From positions 1 through 20,391 of the forward strand of contig JANRME010000324.1 in NCBI GenBank assembly GCA_033761835.1: 20,391 bases of DNA, given 5' to 3'. A program made the translations under genes and the position numbers. Below the pieces are notes generated by a model. That model did no database searches. It was not told the DNA's origin and saw only the letters and a program-made list of their open reading frames with translations. Below, in pieces: positions 1-9,342 of this stretch (position 1 is its first letter; each line of letters begins with the position of its first letter). This DNA comes from JADJNW01 sp033761835 (GTDB taxonomy: Bacteria; Bacteroidota; Bacteroidia; Chitinophagales; Saprospiraceae).

Positions 1-534
1 GATAGGCGTATGCCCATGCACGACGATGCGCCCGCGCAGCCATTCCGACTCAATTTTATTATACCAATTGCGAATCCAAAGCATCGATTCCATATCTGCA
101 AAAGGATTCAAGCTTCTGAAATTCAATCCAGCATGGACTAAAATGTAATTATCCAATTCCAAATAAAACTGCAGGTTCTGCGCAAACTGGAAATAAACAT
201 CAGGAATATCGGGCGTGCCATCTTTGGTTACAAAACTTTGAATCGTCGCTACGCCGCCATTCATCAGCCAGTGATTCATATTTCCATCCTCCACATCGTT
301 ATCGGAAAAAGCTTCCAGCATCATCAATTCGTGATTACCGAGAAGACAATGCACTTGATAACCAGTCTTTTGTAAATTAAAAATAGAATCAATCACGCCC
401 TTGCTATCAGGGCCGCGATCAATGTAATCGCCTAGCAAATACAACTCATCAGCAGTAGAAAACTGGATTTTTTCTAGCAATGCCAGAAAAGTCTTGTTGC
501 AGCCGTGAATGTCAGAAATAGCAAATTTTCGCAT
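1..534 (-). CDS. metallophosphoesterase, PPP-type Ser/Thr phosphatase or ApaH-like (partial, 3' end missing)
   Basis: The reading frame starts at an ATG at 534 and runs open off the left edge, so about 178 N-terminal residues are visible. It starts MRKFAISDIHGC and has the calcineurin-like metal-binding motifs in order: DIHG (about residues 8-11), GDYIDRG (about 41-47), GNHE (about 66-69) and, at the very edge, HGHTP. This spacing is that of PPP-family protein phosphatases and the related symmetric diadenosine tetraphosphate hydrolases; both use two metal ions to cleave phosphoesters in the cytoplasm. No signal peptide is seen. The sequence cannot separate a protein phosphatase from an Ap4A hydrolase, because the C-terminal part is outside the window. 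It lies 91 bp downstream of the amidohydrolase gene on the same strand, across an imperfect inverted repeat. Confidence 0.9.
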   Translation of the reverse strand, partial: MRKFAISDIHGCNKTFLALLEKIQFSTADELYLLGDYIDRGPDSKGVIDSIFNLQKTGYQVHCLLGNHELMMLEAFSDNDVEDGNMNHWLMNGGVATIQSFVTKDGTPDIPDVYFQFAQNLQFYLELDNYILVHAGLNFRSLNPFADMESMLWIRNWYNKIESEWLRGRIVVHGHTPI

Positions 535-625
535 AGAATGGAATGATGGAACAAAGGAAAAATGGAATATTGGATGAAAAAGTTCAATGATTCCAGCATT
601 CCATTATTCCAGCATTCTATAAAAT
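535..625. repeat. short-motif spacer with imperfect inverted repeat
   Basis: The gap between two leftward genes is built from variants of one motif. ATTCCAGCATTC occurs twice (590-601 and 606-617), and its complement appears in degenerate form on the left side (535-550 and 561-574). The outer arms 535-550 and 601-619 can pair with a few mismatches. A T-rich tract is missing, so this is not a clean rho-independent terminator. A closely related motif fills the mtnD-mtnC gap at 16977-17063. Confidence 0.6.
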
Positions 626-2281
626 TTATTTCCCGCCAGTCGTACCTTTGGTTTCACCTTTCATACGAACAGTAGGATATTTGATACCCAATTGTTCGAG
701 ATAGGAATTATATTTCGTTTCGTCGTAGTAGAATTTCTCTAACTTCGGTCGGAACTCCTCCATGATGTCGGTGTTGAGGTAAGTTGCAGGCTTGTCATTT
801 TCACCTACCAATGGAATATACTTTTGCTTCATACCTTGCTCCGTACGGAAATACTCTTTGGCTTGCTCCACCAATTCCGGTTTTAATAGAAAATCGAGAA
901 TGGTCATCGCTTCGGCTTTAGCGCCAGCAACAACGCCCTTGTGCGCGATCGGTGTCGCCATTGCCACTGCATTCGACCAATGATGCCCCTGCAAACCAGG
1001 AATATTCGATGGAAAGCCAAGAGTAACGGTAGGCAATTTCCAGGAAATATCGCCAATATCATCAGAGCCGCCACTTCGGGGCGATACCACTGGCAATCCA
1101 ATCGTATCAAGTTTTGTAGCTAAGCCGGAGGTATCATTTGCATTAACCTCTTTTTGAAGCGCTACTGCCAGTATCTGGTCTTCTTTGCTCCATTCGGGCA
1201 ATCCCACTTTTTTGATATTTTCGTACATCTTTTCAGCGATGACTTTATTGAAATGCCGTGGCCACGCAGAACCAAGTACTTTGCGCGTCACCGTTGTTCC
1301 TGTCATCAACGCAGCGCCATCCGCAATTTTATTGCCTTTTTCATACAATTCTATAATTCCGGGATAATTAAAATGCCGAAAATAGAACCAAATCGTGGCT
1401 TTGGAAGGCACAACATTGGGCTGATCGCCGCCGTTTTTGATCACGTGATGCGACCGTTGAATCGGATCCAGATGCTCCCGCATATACTGCCAGCCAATAC
1501 TCATTAATTCTACCGCATCCAATGCGCTGCGCCCACGCCAGGGTGCGCCCGCCGAATGCGCGGATTCACCAGAAAATTCATATTCTACTGAAATCAAACC
1601 CGTACCCCAGGCTTGTCCATAAGATACGCCAAGATTATTGCCTACGTGCGTGAAAATACACATATCTACGTCATCGAAGTAGCCATCACGCGTGAAATAA
1701 GCTTTCGTACCAACCAGTTCTTCCGCTACGCCGGGCCATACGATCAAAGTACCAGGAATTTTTTCTCGTTCCATAATTTCTTTGACCGTCAGAACCGCCA
1801 GAATATTGAGCGGTGTACCTGAATTATGCCCTTCACCATGACCGGGCGCGCCTTCCACAATTGGATCGTGGTATGCTACACCAGGTTTTTGCGATGCTTT
1901 TGGAATACAATCCAAATCGCTGCCAATAGCAATGACGGGCTTTCCATTACCCCACTTCGCCCACCAGGCAGTTGGCACGCCGGAGATGCCATGCTCAATG
2001 GTGAAACCATTTTGCTCCAGAATACCAGTCAAATATTTGGAAGTTTCGGTTTCCTGAAAACCCAATTCCGCGAAGCTGAAAACCTTATCCACCATGACTT
2101 GTGCCATTTTGGCATTGCCATCAATTTTTGCTTCCACCTCTTTTTTCAAAGTCTCCAAGCGTTTGTCCACTTCACTCATAGGAGCGGGCTTGGCTTTTTT
2201 TGTTTTTTGTGCGAAAGCCAAATTGCCCACGCAAAGTAGCGCCAGCAAAAGGATAGTGCATTTTAGAATAGCGTTTTTCAT
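626..2281 (-). CDS. secreted M20D-family amidohydrolase (AbgB-like)
   Basis: This 551-residue protein has a signal peptide (about residues 1-24, ending LAFA before QK), so it should act in the periplasm or outside. The body matches the M20D amidohydrolases typified by AbgB (p-aminobenzoyl-glutamate hydrolase subunit B): GSDLDCIP (120-127), GHGEGHNSG (148-156), GVAEELVGTK (184-193), FTHVGNN (around H212) and a C-terminal GSDDIGDISW and GHHW region. These provide the His and Glu residues expected to hold two metal ions. The usual metal-binding Cys of the GHACGH motif is replaced by Glu150. It presumably removes an acyl or aminoacyl group from an amide, but the substrate is unknown. It starts 30 bp after the propeller gene ends and is probably co-transcribed with it; AbgB proper is cytoplasmic, so the export signal is a difference. 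Confidence 0.88.
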   Translation of the reverse strand: MKNAILKCTILLLALLCVGNLAFAQKTKKAKPAPMSEVDKRLETLKKEVEAKIDGNAKMAQVMVDKVFSFAELGFQETETSKYLTGILEQNGFTIEHGISGVPTAWWAKWGNGKPVIAIGSDLDCIPKASQKPGVAYHDPIVEGAPGHGEGHNSGTPLNILAVLTVKEIMEREKIPGTLIVWPGVAEELVGTKAYFTRDGYFDDVDMCIFTHVGNNLGVSYGQAWGTGLISVEYEFSGESAHSAGAPWRGRSALDAVELMSIGWQYMREHLDPIQRSHHVIKNGGDQPNVVPSKATIWFYFRHFNYPGIIELYEKGNKIADGAALMTGTTVTRKVLGSAWPRHFNKVIAEKMYENIKKVGLPEWSKEDQILAVALQKEVNANDTSGLATKLDTIGLPVVSPRSGGSDDIGDISWKLPTVTLGFPSNIPGLQGHHWSNAVAMATPIAHKGVVAGAKAEAMTILDFLLKPELVEQAKEYFRTEQGMKQKYIPLVGENDKPATYLNTDIMEEFRPKLEKFYYDETKYNSYLEQLGIKYPTVRMKGETKGTTGGK

Positions 2282-2311
2282 ATTATAGCAGTGTTTATTG
2301 ATTTGTAATAA

Positions 2312-5300
2312 TTAGCTTTTCTTTTTTGATTCAATTTGCAGCATTTCAATGCCTTTTTGTTTCACAGCAGCGTTGATTTTACTGAGGTTTTCGGAAAACA
2401 ATTGATCCAAATCCTTCAATTCTTTCTCCAATTCTTTGGTCACTTCTATCTCAAACTCTGTCGCTTGGTCTGTTGGCGGAAAGTCGCCGCGTTGCTGATC
2501 TGCCATCAGAAAAGCCAAGCGGTTATTGATGCGAATGCCAAAATTGATCGCATCCTGCACACTTTGGTTTTTGGTCTGATGGATATTATTTTCAAGTACC
2601 GTCATTTTTTCATCTAATTGACTAATCGTATTTATAATATCCTTGTTATCAGGGTCTTTTCCGAGTTTTTCTTTCAAATAAGTTAAATCCTTACGTACCG
2701 CTCGAATGTCAATGATTGCTTGATGCGCCTCGCTCACTTTGTCACGCACGCGTACCAGAAAATCAAATTGTTTTTGGTAGTCTTCGGGCGTATTGGATAA
2801 GCGCGGGTCTTTGATGATCTCGAATTCTTGTTCTACGCGTTCGCCATTCACTGTCAGGCGCGCTTTGTACTTGCCGGGCACTGCCAATGGCCCCAAATTA
2901 GGCGAGGCGTATAGCACCATACCCGGAAAATCTTTAAACCCCGGGTAGCGCATGTCCCACACGAAGCGATTGCCGCCATTTTTGACAGAAAGTAATTGCC
3001 TGCCTCTTGATTTGTTGGTATAAGTTTGAATAATGTCGTCGTCCAATTCAAGGATTTCGAGTTTCACATCGGACTTTTCATCCAGATTTTTTACAAAATA
3101 GTGGAACATAACGCCGTTCGGATGGTTTTCGCCTTCTAATCTCATATCTACACGACCGCCCTCCTGCGCCATGCGGTACGCGGGTTTGGATTGGTACAAA
3201 TGGTGATTTTTATTGGCAATTTCGGCACTCAACTCCTGCAAAGGCGTGAGATCGTCAATCATCCAGAAGCTGCGCCCGTGCGTGGCTGCGATGAGCGCGT
3301 TGTCGCGGATATGTAAATCGCGAATAGAAACAATCGGCAAATTCAATTGAAAAGGCTGCCAATTCGCTCCGTCATTGAACGAAATGTACATGCCCCACTC
3401 GGTGCCGGCATACAGCAAGCCAGGACGTTTTTTATCTGCTCGAATGGCTCGTGTATAATGCGTTTTGTCAATGCCATTGGTAATGAGTGTCCAGGTTTTA
3501 CCGTAGTCGGTCGTTTTATATAAATAAGGGGTATAGTCGCCAAATTTATAATGCGTAGCTGCCAGATAAGCACCGCCTTTGATCGTTGGGTGCACATCGA
3601 TACAGTTCATCATGTTGAGTTTCGGCGAACCCGGAGGTGTCACGTTCGTCCAGGTTTTACCGCCATCGAGGGTCACATGCAGCAAGCCATCGTCCGAACC
3701 TGCCCAAATCACACCTTCTTCAGACGATGACTCGGTCACTGCGAAAATGGTCGCATAAAATTCTACGCCTGTATTATCCTGTGTGATCGGACCGCCGGAA
3801 GATTTAATCGTTTCAGGGTCAGCGCGCGTCAAATCAGGACTAATGACTTCCCAACTTTGACCTTCATTATAAGTCACGTGCAATTGATTAGAACCAGCAT
3901 ATAATTTCTTCGGATTGTGTGGACTAAAAAATATTGGAAAATTCCAGTTAAAACGATATTTCATCACTTCTGCACCAGAACCCGCGGGATTGTCGGGCCA
4001 CACATTGGTGGAGCGTTCCTGCCCAGTGCTATGATCCAAACGGGTCATATAGCCTTTATAAGTTCCGGCATAAATAATATCAGGATTATTCGGATCGGGC
4101 GCTAAGTGTGCGCTTTCGCCACCGGCGGAGGGCTCCCAATCGCGCTCGGTTATAGCATTACCTGCCGTTCTGTGCCGAATACGGATGGTAGAATTGTCTT
4201 GCTGCGCACCAAGAATTCGATAAGGAAAATCATTATCGGTGGTAACGCGGTAAAACTGCGCGGTCGGTTGATTGTGATAAGTTGTCCAATTCGCACCGGC
4301 ATCGGTCGAAACTTGAGCACCGCCGTCATCCGCAATGGCCATGCGTTGGTTGTTTTCTGGAGCAATCCAAAGATCGTGATGATCGCCGTGGGGTGTACCT
4401 ATACGTTCCCAATTTTCGCCGCCATCCTTTGAGCGCCAGAAACTCACATTACAAACATACACCATATCCTCATTCTGAGAATCAGCATAAATTCTGGAAT
4501 AGTACCAGGCGCGTTGCCGCAATTCGCGGAAGCCGCTCGTTTTGCGCCAGGTTTTGCCGCCATCATCTGATCGGAATACGCCGCCATCTTCATTTTCAAT
4601 GATCGCCCAAATTCTTTTTGAATTTAAAGGCGAAACAGCAATGCCTACAATACCCCAAACGCCTTTCGGCAAACCAGGATTGTGGGTCAATTTCGTCCAG
4701 GTATCGCCACCATCGGTACTTTTCCAAAGATGGCTGCCCGGGCCGCCACTGTCCATACGATAACCATTGCGCTTGATTTCCCAAGTGCTGGCATAAATGA
4801 TTCGAGGATTATTAGGGTCTAAAACCAAATCCACTGCGCCAGCTTTGTCGCTTTCAAATAGAATTCGTTCCCAAGTCTCACCTCCATCTTTCGAGCGATA
4901 GACGCCGCGCATATCGTTGGGTTTCCAAAGATTGCCCATTGCTGCAACGTACACCAAATCAGGGTTTTGCGGATGCACTCGGATGCGTCCGATATGTTCA
5001 GATTCTTTCAAACCAATGAATTTCCAGGTTTCTCCTGCATCAGTCGAGTGCCAAAGTCCACGCCCGGAGGAGACATTGCCACGCACGGTCTGCTCGCCTT
5101 CGCCTACGTAGATCACGTTTGGATCGCTTTCTGCTACTGCCACTGCGCCAATCGAGCCACCGAAGTAGCCATCGGAAACACATTGCCAAGTACTCCCACC
5201 GTCCATTGTTTTCCAAACGCCACCTCCAGCAGTACCCGTGTAATATAAATTAGGATTTCCAGGAACGCCAACGACTGTCCCTGCACGCCCGCCTCGAAAG

Positions 5301-5458
5301 GGCCCGACCAAGCGCCATTGCAATCCTTCGTACAAACTTTGTTCGAATTGAGTGCTATTGGTCGCATCTGTGGTATTAGCAGGTTGTTTTTTCTTCTGTG
5401 CAGATAAGCTGATGCTCAAAAACAGTAGTATTGTCAATAGGATTGGTGCGATTTTCAT
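2312..5458 (-). CDS. secreted Asp-box (BNR/sortilin-like) beta-propeller protein, paralog A
   Basis: This 1,048-residue protein begins with a signal peptide (about 1-20, LSLSA before QKKK). Residues from about 45 to 760 carry many Asp-box repeats of the S/T-x-D-x-G-x-T/N-W type, for example at 84-91, 138-145, 189-196, 247-254, 297-304, 343-350 and 384-391, as in VPS10/sortilin, BNR and YVTN-like propellers. An Ig-like segment follows (about 780-890), then a charged helical tail with coiled-coil character. No C-terminal type IX secretion sorting domain is visible. Annotation pipelines often call such proteins glycosyl hydrolases, but no catalytic residues can be pointed to; binding of protein or polysaccharide is as likely. 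It is a clear paralog of the divergent neighbour and probably leads an operon with the amidohydrolase. Confidence 0.9.
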   Translation of the reverse strand: MKIAPILLTILLFLSISLSAQKKKQPANTTDATNSTQFEQSLYEGLQWRLVGPFRGGRAGTVVGVPGNPNLYYTGTAGGGVWKTMDGGSTWQCVSDGYFGGSIGAVAVAESDPNVIYVGEGEQTVRGNVSSGRGLWHSTDAGETWKFIGLKESEHIGRIRVHPQNPDLVYVAAMGNLWKPNDMRGVYRSKDGGETWERILFESDKAGAVDLVLDPNNPRIIYASTWEIKRNGYRMDSGGPGSHLWKSTDGGDTWTKLTHNPGLPKGVWGIVGIAVSPLNSKRIWAIIENEDGGVFRSDDGGKTWRKTSGFRELRQRAWYYSRIYADSQNEDMVYVCNVSFWRSKDGGENWERIGTPHGDHHDLWIAPENNQRMAIADDGGAQVSTDAGANWTTYHNQPTAQFYRVTTDNDFPYRILGAQQDNSTIRIRHRTAGNAITERDWEPSAGGESAHLAPDPNNPDIIYAGTYKGYMTRLDHSTGQERSTNVWPDNPAGSGAEVMKYRFNWNFPIFFSPHNPKKLYAGSNQLHVTYNEGQSWEVISPDLTRADPETIKSSGGPITQDNTGVEFYATIFAVTESSSEEGVIWAGSDDGLLHVTLDGGKTWTNVTPPGSPKLNMMNCIDVHPTIKGGAYLAATHYKFGDYTPYLYKTTDYGKTWTLITNGIDKTHYTRAIRADKKRPGLLYAGTEWGMYISFNDGANWQPFQLNLPIVSIRDLHIRDNALIAATHGRSFWMIDDLTPLQELSAEIANKNHHLYQSKPAYRMAQEGGRVDMRLEGENHPNGVMFHYFVKNLDEKSDVKLEILELDDDIIQTYTNKSRGRQLLSVKNGGNRFVWDMRYPGFKDFPGMVLYASPNLGPLAVPGKYKARLTVNGERVEQEFEIIKDPRLSNTPEDYQKQFDFLVRVRDKVSEAHQAIIDIRAVRKDLTYLKEKLGKDPDNKDIINTISQLDEKMTVLENNIHQTKNQSVQDAINFGIRINNRLAFLMADQQRGDFPPTDQATEFEIEVTKELEKELKDLDQLFSENLSKINAAVKQKGIEMLQIESKKKS

Positions 5459-5474
5459 ACAAAATCAATTTTTG

Positions 5475-5492
5475 ATCCGCCAACCGGCGGAT
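5475..5492. repeat. perfect palindromic hairpin ATCCGCC-AACC-GGCGGAT
   Basis: A 7-bp perfect stem (5475-5481 with 5486-5492) closes a 4-base loop. It lies 17 bp upstream of the start codon of propeller paralog A, in what would be its 5' leader, and also in the shared divergent promoter region. It may be an operator, a leader-RNA hairpin, or one copy of a dispersed palindromic element; only one copy is seen here. Confidence 0.6.
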
Positions 5493-5562
5493 GGGTTTTC
5501 GGTGTAGCTTGTAAAATACCAAATTTTGTATCAATCTTTAGACAATCTGAATGGCGAAATTT

Positions 5563-5570
5563 TATCTTTG
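5563..5570 (+). promoter_or_regulatory. Bacteroidota-type -7 promoter box for propeller paralog B
   Basis: TATCTTTG matches the TAnnTTTG consensus of the Bacteroidota primary sigma factor exactly. It ends 29 bases before the ATG at 5600, leaving a leader of about 20-25 bases. No good -33 TTTG or TTG was found at the usual 19-base spacing (a TTTA lies at 5537-5540). Confidence 0.55.
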
Positions 5571-5599
5571 TCTAATATCAAAAGGTAAAAGTATTATCT

Positions 5600-8500
5600 A
5601 TGAAGCGACTATTTATCTCCACGCTCCTGGCTTTTTGTTTTTTTCAAATAGAAGTTATTGCACAAGCAATATCTAAAGACCCCAACCTTCTTGTCAATCC
5701 TGATTTGTTTTCTGGAATGCAATATCGCAACATCGGTCCCACTCGCGGTGGCCGTGCCACAGCAGTGACGGGCATTTCAAGTCAGCCTTTCACTTTTTTC
5801 TTTGGATCTACCGGCGGTGGCGTTTGGAAAACAGACGATGCAGGAAATTCTTGGGAAAATATTTCTGATGGTCAAATAGAAGCAGGTTCGATTGGAGCAA
5901 TTACCGTCGCGCCTTCTGATGCAAATGTGATATACGTGGGAACTGGCTCCGCTTGTCCGCGTGGCAATATTTCACAAGGCGTTGGAATGTACAAATCCAC
6001 GGATGGCGGTAGAAAATGGCAATATATTGGTTTGCCAAAAGCAGGCTTGATTGGAAAAATAGAAGTACATCCACAAAATCCTGATTTGCTGTACGTTGCA
6101 GTGTTGGGACAAATTTTCGGGTCGAATAAAGAACGCGGTGTCTACCGATCCAAGGATGGCGGTCAAAATTGGGAACCAATACTAGCATTGAGTGATACGA
6201 TTGGCGCGATTGATTTGGCGATGAATCCTCAGAACCCCCGTGAAATTTACGCTACCATGTGGCGCGCCGAACGTAAGCCTTACACAATGATTGACGGTGG
6301 CAGGGACGGCGGCATCTGGAAAACAACAGACGGCGGTGATACCTGGACGAAATTGACAGAAGGCTTACCAAAAGGACTAATTGGTCGCATTGGTTTGGCG
6401 ATTTCTCCTGCTAATCCCAACCGCATTTGGGCGATTATTATTGCTGCCGATGAGGAGGAGGGTGGATTGTATCGCACCGACGATGCGGGCAAAAACTGGA
6501 CACGCGTCAACCGTGACCATAAGCTTCGCCAGCGTGGCTGGTATTATGCACACGTTACTGCTGATCCCAAAGATGAGAACACCGTTTTTGTGAATAATGT
6601 GGATTTCTGGAAATCGGTGGATGGCGGTACGAATTTTGACATGGAAATATCGGTGCCGCATGGCGACAATCATGGGCTTTGGATCAATCCAAACAATTCA
6701 AATTTGATGATTCATTGCAACGACGGCGGCGCAACGGTCACTTTAAACGGCGGCAAAACCTGGAGTACGCAATTAAATCAACCAACTTCTGAGTTTTATA
6801 GGGTCACCGTTGATAATCAATTTCCATACCGTTTATACGCTGGTCAACAAGATAATACGACGATTAGTATTCCAAATCGTGATCCTGGCGGTGTCACCGA
6901 TTTTCAAAACTGCTACGACGTAGGCGGCAGCGAATGCGCAGACGTAGGTGTGAATCATGAACATCCCAATATTGTTTGGGCTGGTAGTTACAGTGGTGAA
7001 ATCACAATCACGAATCTGGAAACGGGTCAATCGCGTCAGGTCACGGCGTATCCGCATTACACCGAAGGTACCGAGCAGCGCAAACTCAAGTACCGCTGGC
7101 AATGGAACTTCCCGATTGTCGTGTCAAAATTCAATCCGAATGTGGTCTATCAGGCTGCAAATCGCGTGTTTAAAACCAATAATGATGGGCAGGATTGGCA
7201 ACTCATCAGCCCGGATTTGACGAAAAACATAGACAAATATTTCGATATTCCTGGCGGCCCGATTCAGCATGATGGCACCGGCGTGGAGATTTATTGCACA
7301 GTTTTCGCTTTGGAAGAATCACCATTCAAACAAGGCGAACTCTGGGCGGGCACGGATGACGGCTTGGTGCATATCACTTTTGATGAAGGCAATACCTGGC
7401 AAAATATCACGCCAAAAAATATGCCCGGCGAATGCACAGTCAATAAAATTGAACTTTCTACCCATGCGCCGGGGCGCGCTTTTATGGCGGTGCAAAAATA
7501 TCGTTACAACGATTTCAAACCCTATATTTTCCGGACGAATGATTTTGGAAAAACCTGGGAATTGCTTACCGATGGTAAAAACGGCATTCCTGAAGGGCAT
7601 TTTGTGCGCGCGATCGCCGAAGACCCCGACCGCAAAGGCTTGCTCTACGCAGGCACGGAGTATGGAATGTACGTTTCTTTCGATGATGGCAAGCATTGGC
7701 AATCCTTGCAATTGAACTTACCGCACGTTCCGATTACCGATCTGGAAGTACACCAAAAAGATTTGGCTATCAGCACGCAGGGGCGCGCGTTTTGGGTGCT
7801 GGATGACCTCACACCGCTGCATCAATTAAATGATAATTTGGCGAAAGCCGATAAGTTTTTTTTCAAACCGAGAGATACTTATCGCACCAGCGTTGGCGGT
7901 TATGATGCGAAATTTAATATTTATATAAAGAATACACCAAAAGATAGTGAAATTATTACGTTAGAGATTTTGGATGTAAATGAAAATGTAATTCGAAAGT
8001 ATGAGAAAGGCTCTAAAAATCGCCGCCGCAAAATAGACATAAAAAAAGGTTTTAATATTATATCCTGGGATTTGCAATATAATGGCCCTGATTTGGTAGA
8101 AAATATGATCACCATGGATGTTTCGATTCCAGCAGCAGGCCCACGCGCAAGGCCAGGTACTTATCAAGCGCGATTAACGATTGGTGATTGGACACAGACA
8201 CAAAGCTTTACCGTCTTACCCGATCCTCGTTGGGCAAATATTACGGATGTTGATTATAAGTCACAATTAGACATGGCAATCGAAATCCGCGACATGATTG
8301 ACGATTCACAAAATCGTATCCGCAATCTGCGCTCGGTGCGCGAGCAAATGAAAACGATTGCTGAGCGTGCTATCAAAGCCGGACACAACGAAAAACTCAG
8401 ATCAGAAGCTGAAGCTATTGGCAAAAAACTCAGCGAAGTCGAGGACTTACTGATTAATAATAATATCGAAGTAAGCCAGGATGAAATCAATTTTGAGCGT

Positions 8501-8725
8501 AAATTTTGCAATCATTTACTTCGGCTTTATAGCGTAGTAATGTACGATCAGCATCGCCCGACTGGCGGCGCGATTGAGGCTTTTGCTGATTTGAAAAAAG
8601 CCTATGATGAAATTATGACCCAATACGAAGCCGTGATGGATAGCGAGCTACCCAAGTTTAATCAAATGCTGGAGCAGGAGAAAGTGAGCCGCATTATTGT
8701 GCCAGAGAAAGTGAAGAAGAAGTAA
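5600..8725 (+). CDS. secreted Asp-box (BNR/sortilin-like) beta-propeller protein, paralog B
   Basis: This 1,041-residue protein starts with a signal peptide (about 1-22, ending VIAQA). As in paralog A, the mature N-terminus opens with a Q-[WY]-R-x-[VI]-G-P-x-R-G-G-R-A motif followed by GGGVWKT and Asp boxes (78-85, 133-140, 184-191 and further copies to about residue 700). The C-terminal third also matches A: an Ig-like segment, a DPR motif, then a helical tail rich in charged residues. Substantial divergence along the full length indicates an old duplication. No type IX sorting domain and no obvious catalytic site are seen. The role is unknown; an extracellular binding or scaffold function is inferred from the fold. 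The start follows a perfect -7 promoter box, and a hairpin at 8734-8761 follows the stop. Confidence 0.9.
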   Translation: MKRLFISTLLAFCFFQIEVIAQAISKDPNLLVNPDLFSGMQYRNIGPTRGGRATAVTGISSQPFTFFFGSTGGGVWKTDDAGNSWENISDGQIEAGSIGAITVAPSDANVIYVGTGSACPRGNISQGVGMYKSTDGGRKWQYIGLPKAGLIGKIEVHPQNPDLLYVAVLGQIFGSNKERGVYRSKDGGQNWEPILALSDTIGAIDLAMNPQNPREIYATMWRAERKPYTMIDGGRDGGIWKTTDGGDTWTKLTEGLPKGLIGRIGLAISPANPNRIWAIIIAADEEEGGLYRTDDAGKNWTRVNRDHKLRQRGWYYAHVTADPKDENTVFVNNVDFWKSVDGGTNFDMEISVPHGDNHGLWINPNNSNLMIHCNDGGATVTLNGGKTWSTQLNQPTSEFYRVTVDNQFPYRLYAGQQDNTTISIPNRDPGGVTDFQNCYDVGGSECADVGVNHEHPNIVWAGSYSGEITITNLETGQSRQVTAYPHYTEGTEQRKLKYRWQWNFPIVVSKFNPNVVYQAANRVFKTNNDGQDWQLISPDLTKNIDKYFDIPGGPIQHDGTGVEIYCTVFALEESPFKQGELWAGTDDGLVHITFDEGNTWQNITPKNMPGECTVNKIELSTHAPGRAFMAVQKYRYNDFKPYIFRTNDFGKTWELLTDGKNGIPEGHFVRAIAEDPDRKGLLYAGTEYGMYVSFDDGKHWQSLQLNLPHVPITDLEVHQKDLAISTQGRAFWVLDDLTPLHQLNDNLAKADKFFFKPRDTYRTSVGGYDAKFNIYIKNTPKDSEIITLEILDVNENVIRKYEKGSKNRRRKIDIKKGFNIISWDLQYNGPDLVENMITMDVSIPAAGPRARPGTYQARLTIGDWTQTQSFTVLPDPRWANITDVDYKSQLDMAIEIRDMIDDSQNRIRNLRSVREQMKTIAERAIKAGHNEKLRSEAEAIGKKLSEVEDLLINNNIEVSQDEINFERKFCNHLLRLYSVVMYDQHRPTGGAIEAFADLKKAYDEIMTQYEAVMDSELPKFNQMLEQEKVSRIIVPEKVKKK

Positions 8726-9342
8726 AATAGAGTAAGGTTATTTGTTGACAAGAACCTTTTTCAATTTGAAATTTTGTTATTATTAACGTGAATTATGGAT
8801 TAGCATCAAAAAAAGGTTAACAATTAGGGAATTTGAGCTTCTGAATCAAAAAGAACCCAAAAATCAACCCTGAGTCTACAAATTACAGACAATCAACTTT
8901 TTGAGATAGATGAATTGTATGGGAAATAAAGAAATAGCTTGAGCTTAGAAGTAGGAAAAAGCCAAGCCGTTCAGCAGAACTTCACACTAGCGAAATAGTC
9001 ATCATTGTATTTGCCTATCATTACATCGGATTATAAGTGTTTTCTTTATGATATCTAAGTAGTCGAACAGTTTAATAGTCAATAGTCGAGAGTCGCATTT
9101 GGTTGAAAATTAATAGTTTACGTCAATAAAAACCTATATTTTATTTAGAACAAATGCTTATTTAAAAAATATTAAGTTATAAGTTGCAAAAAGAAAGCCC
9201 TATAACACAACATCACCGTATCAATACAAAACGACTGATAAAAGTCATTTTTTCGCTTGATGGTGGTCATGGATGCTAAAGTAGAATAGATGCAAATTAG
9301 CACTATAAAAATATTTGTTCCCTGATTTTAAAAACGAAAGCC
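8726..9342. other. 617-bp AT-rich intergenic region without a convincing gene
   Basis: After the terminator at 8734-8761 no credible reading frame was found on either strand; the longest ATG-started ones are about 30 codons and lack recognisable features. A short tract at about 9059-9095 repeats variants of TAGTC and AGTCG (TAGTCGAA, AATAGTCAA, AATAGTCGAG, AGTCG). A weak -7-like AATATTTG (9310-9317, one mismatch to TAnnTTTG) lies 25 bases before the TonB start. The rest could hold regulatory sites or a small RNA, but nothing supports a specific call. Confidence 0.5.
8734..8761 (+). terminator. probable rho-independent terminator after propeller paralog B
   Basis: AAGGTT (8734-8739) pairs with AACCTT (8753-8758), with a possible inner TTG/CAA stem, and a run of five T residues ends at 8761. 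It begins 9 bp after the stop codon. The stem is short, so confidence is moderate. Confidence 0.5.

Noticed and set aside
1826..2239. 137-codon open frame on the plus strand inside the amidohydrolase gene
   Set aside because: It is antisense to a strongly supported coding gene, has no recognisable domain and reads like a codon-usage shadow.
7269..7715. 148-codon plus-strand frame and a 130-codon minus-strand frame overlapping the second propeller gene
   Set aside because: Both lie fully inside a well-supported gene whose repeat motifs continue across the region; their translations look like frame shadows.
2312..8725. Type IX secretion cargo pair
   Set aside because: Neither propeller protein ends with a recognisable type IX C-terminal sorting domain.
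9203..9272. roughly 30-codon minus-strand frame in the 617-bp gap
   Set aside because: It has no homology-like features, promoter or plausible start context; such length is expected by chance in AT-rich DNA.
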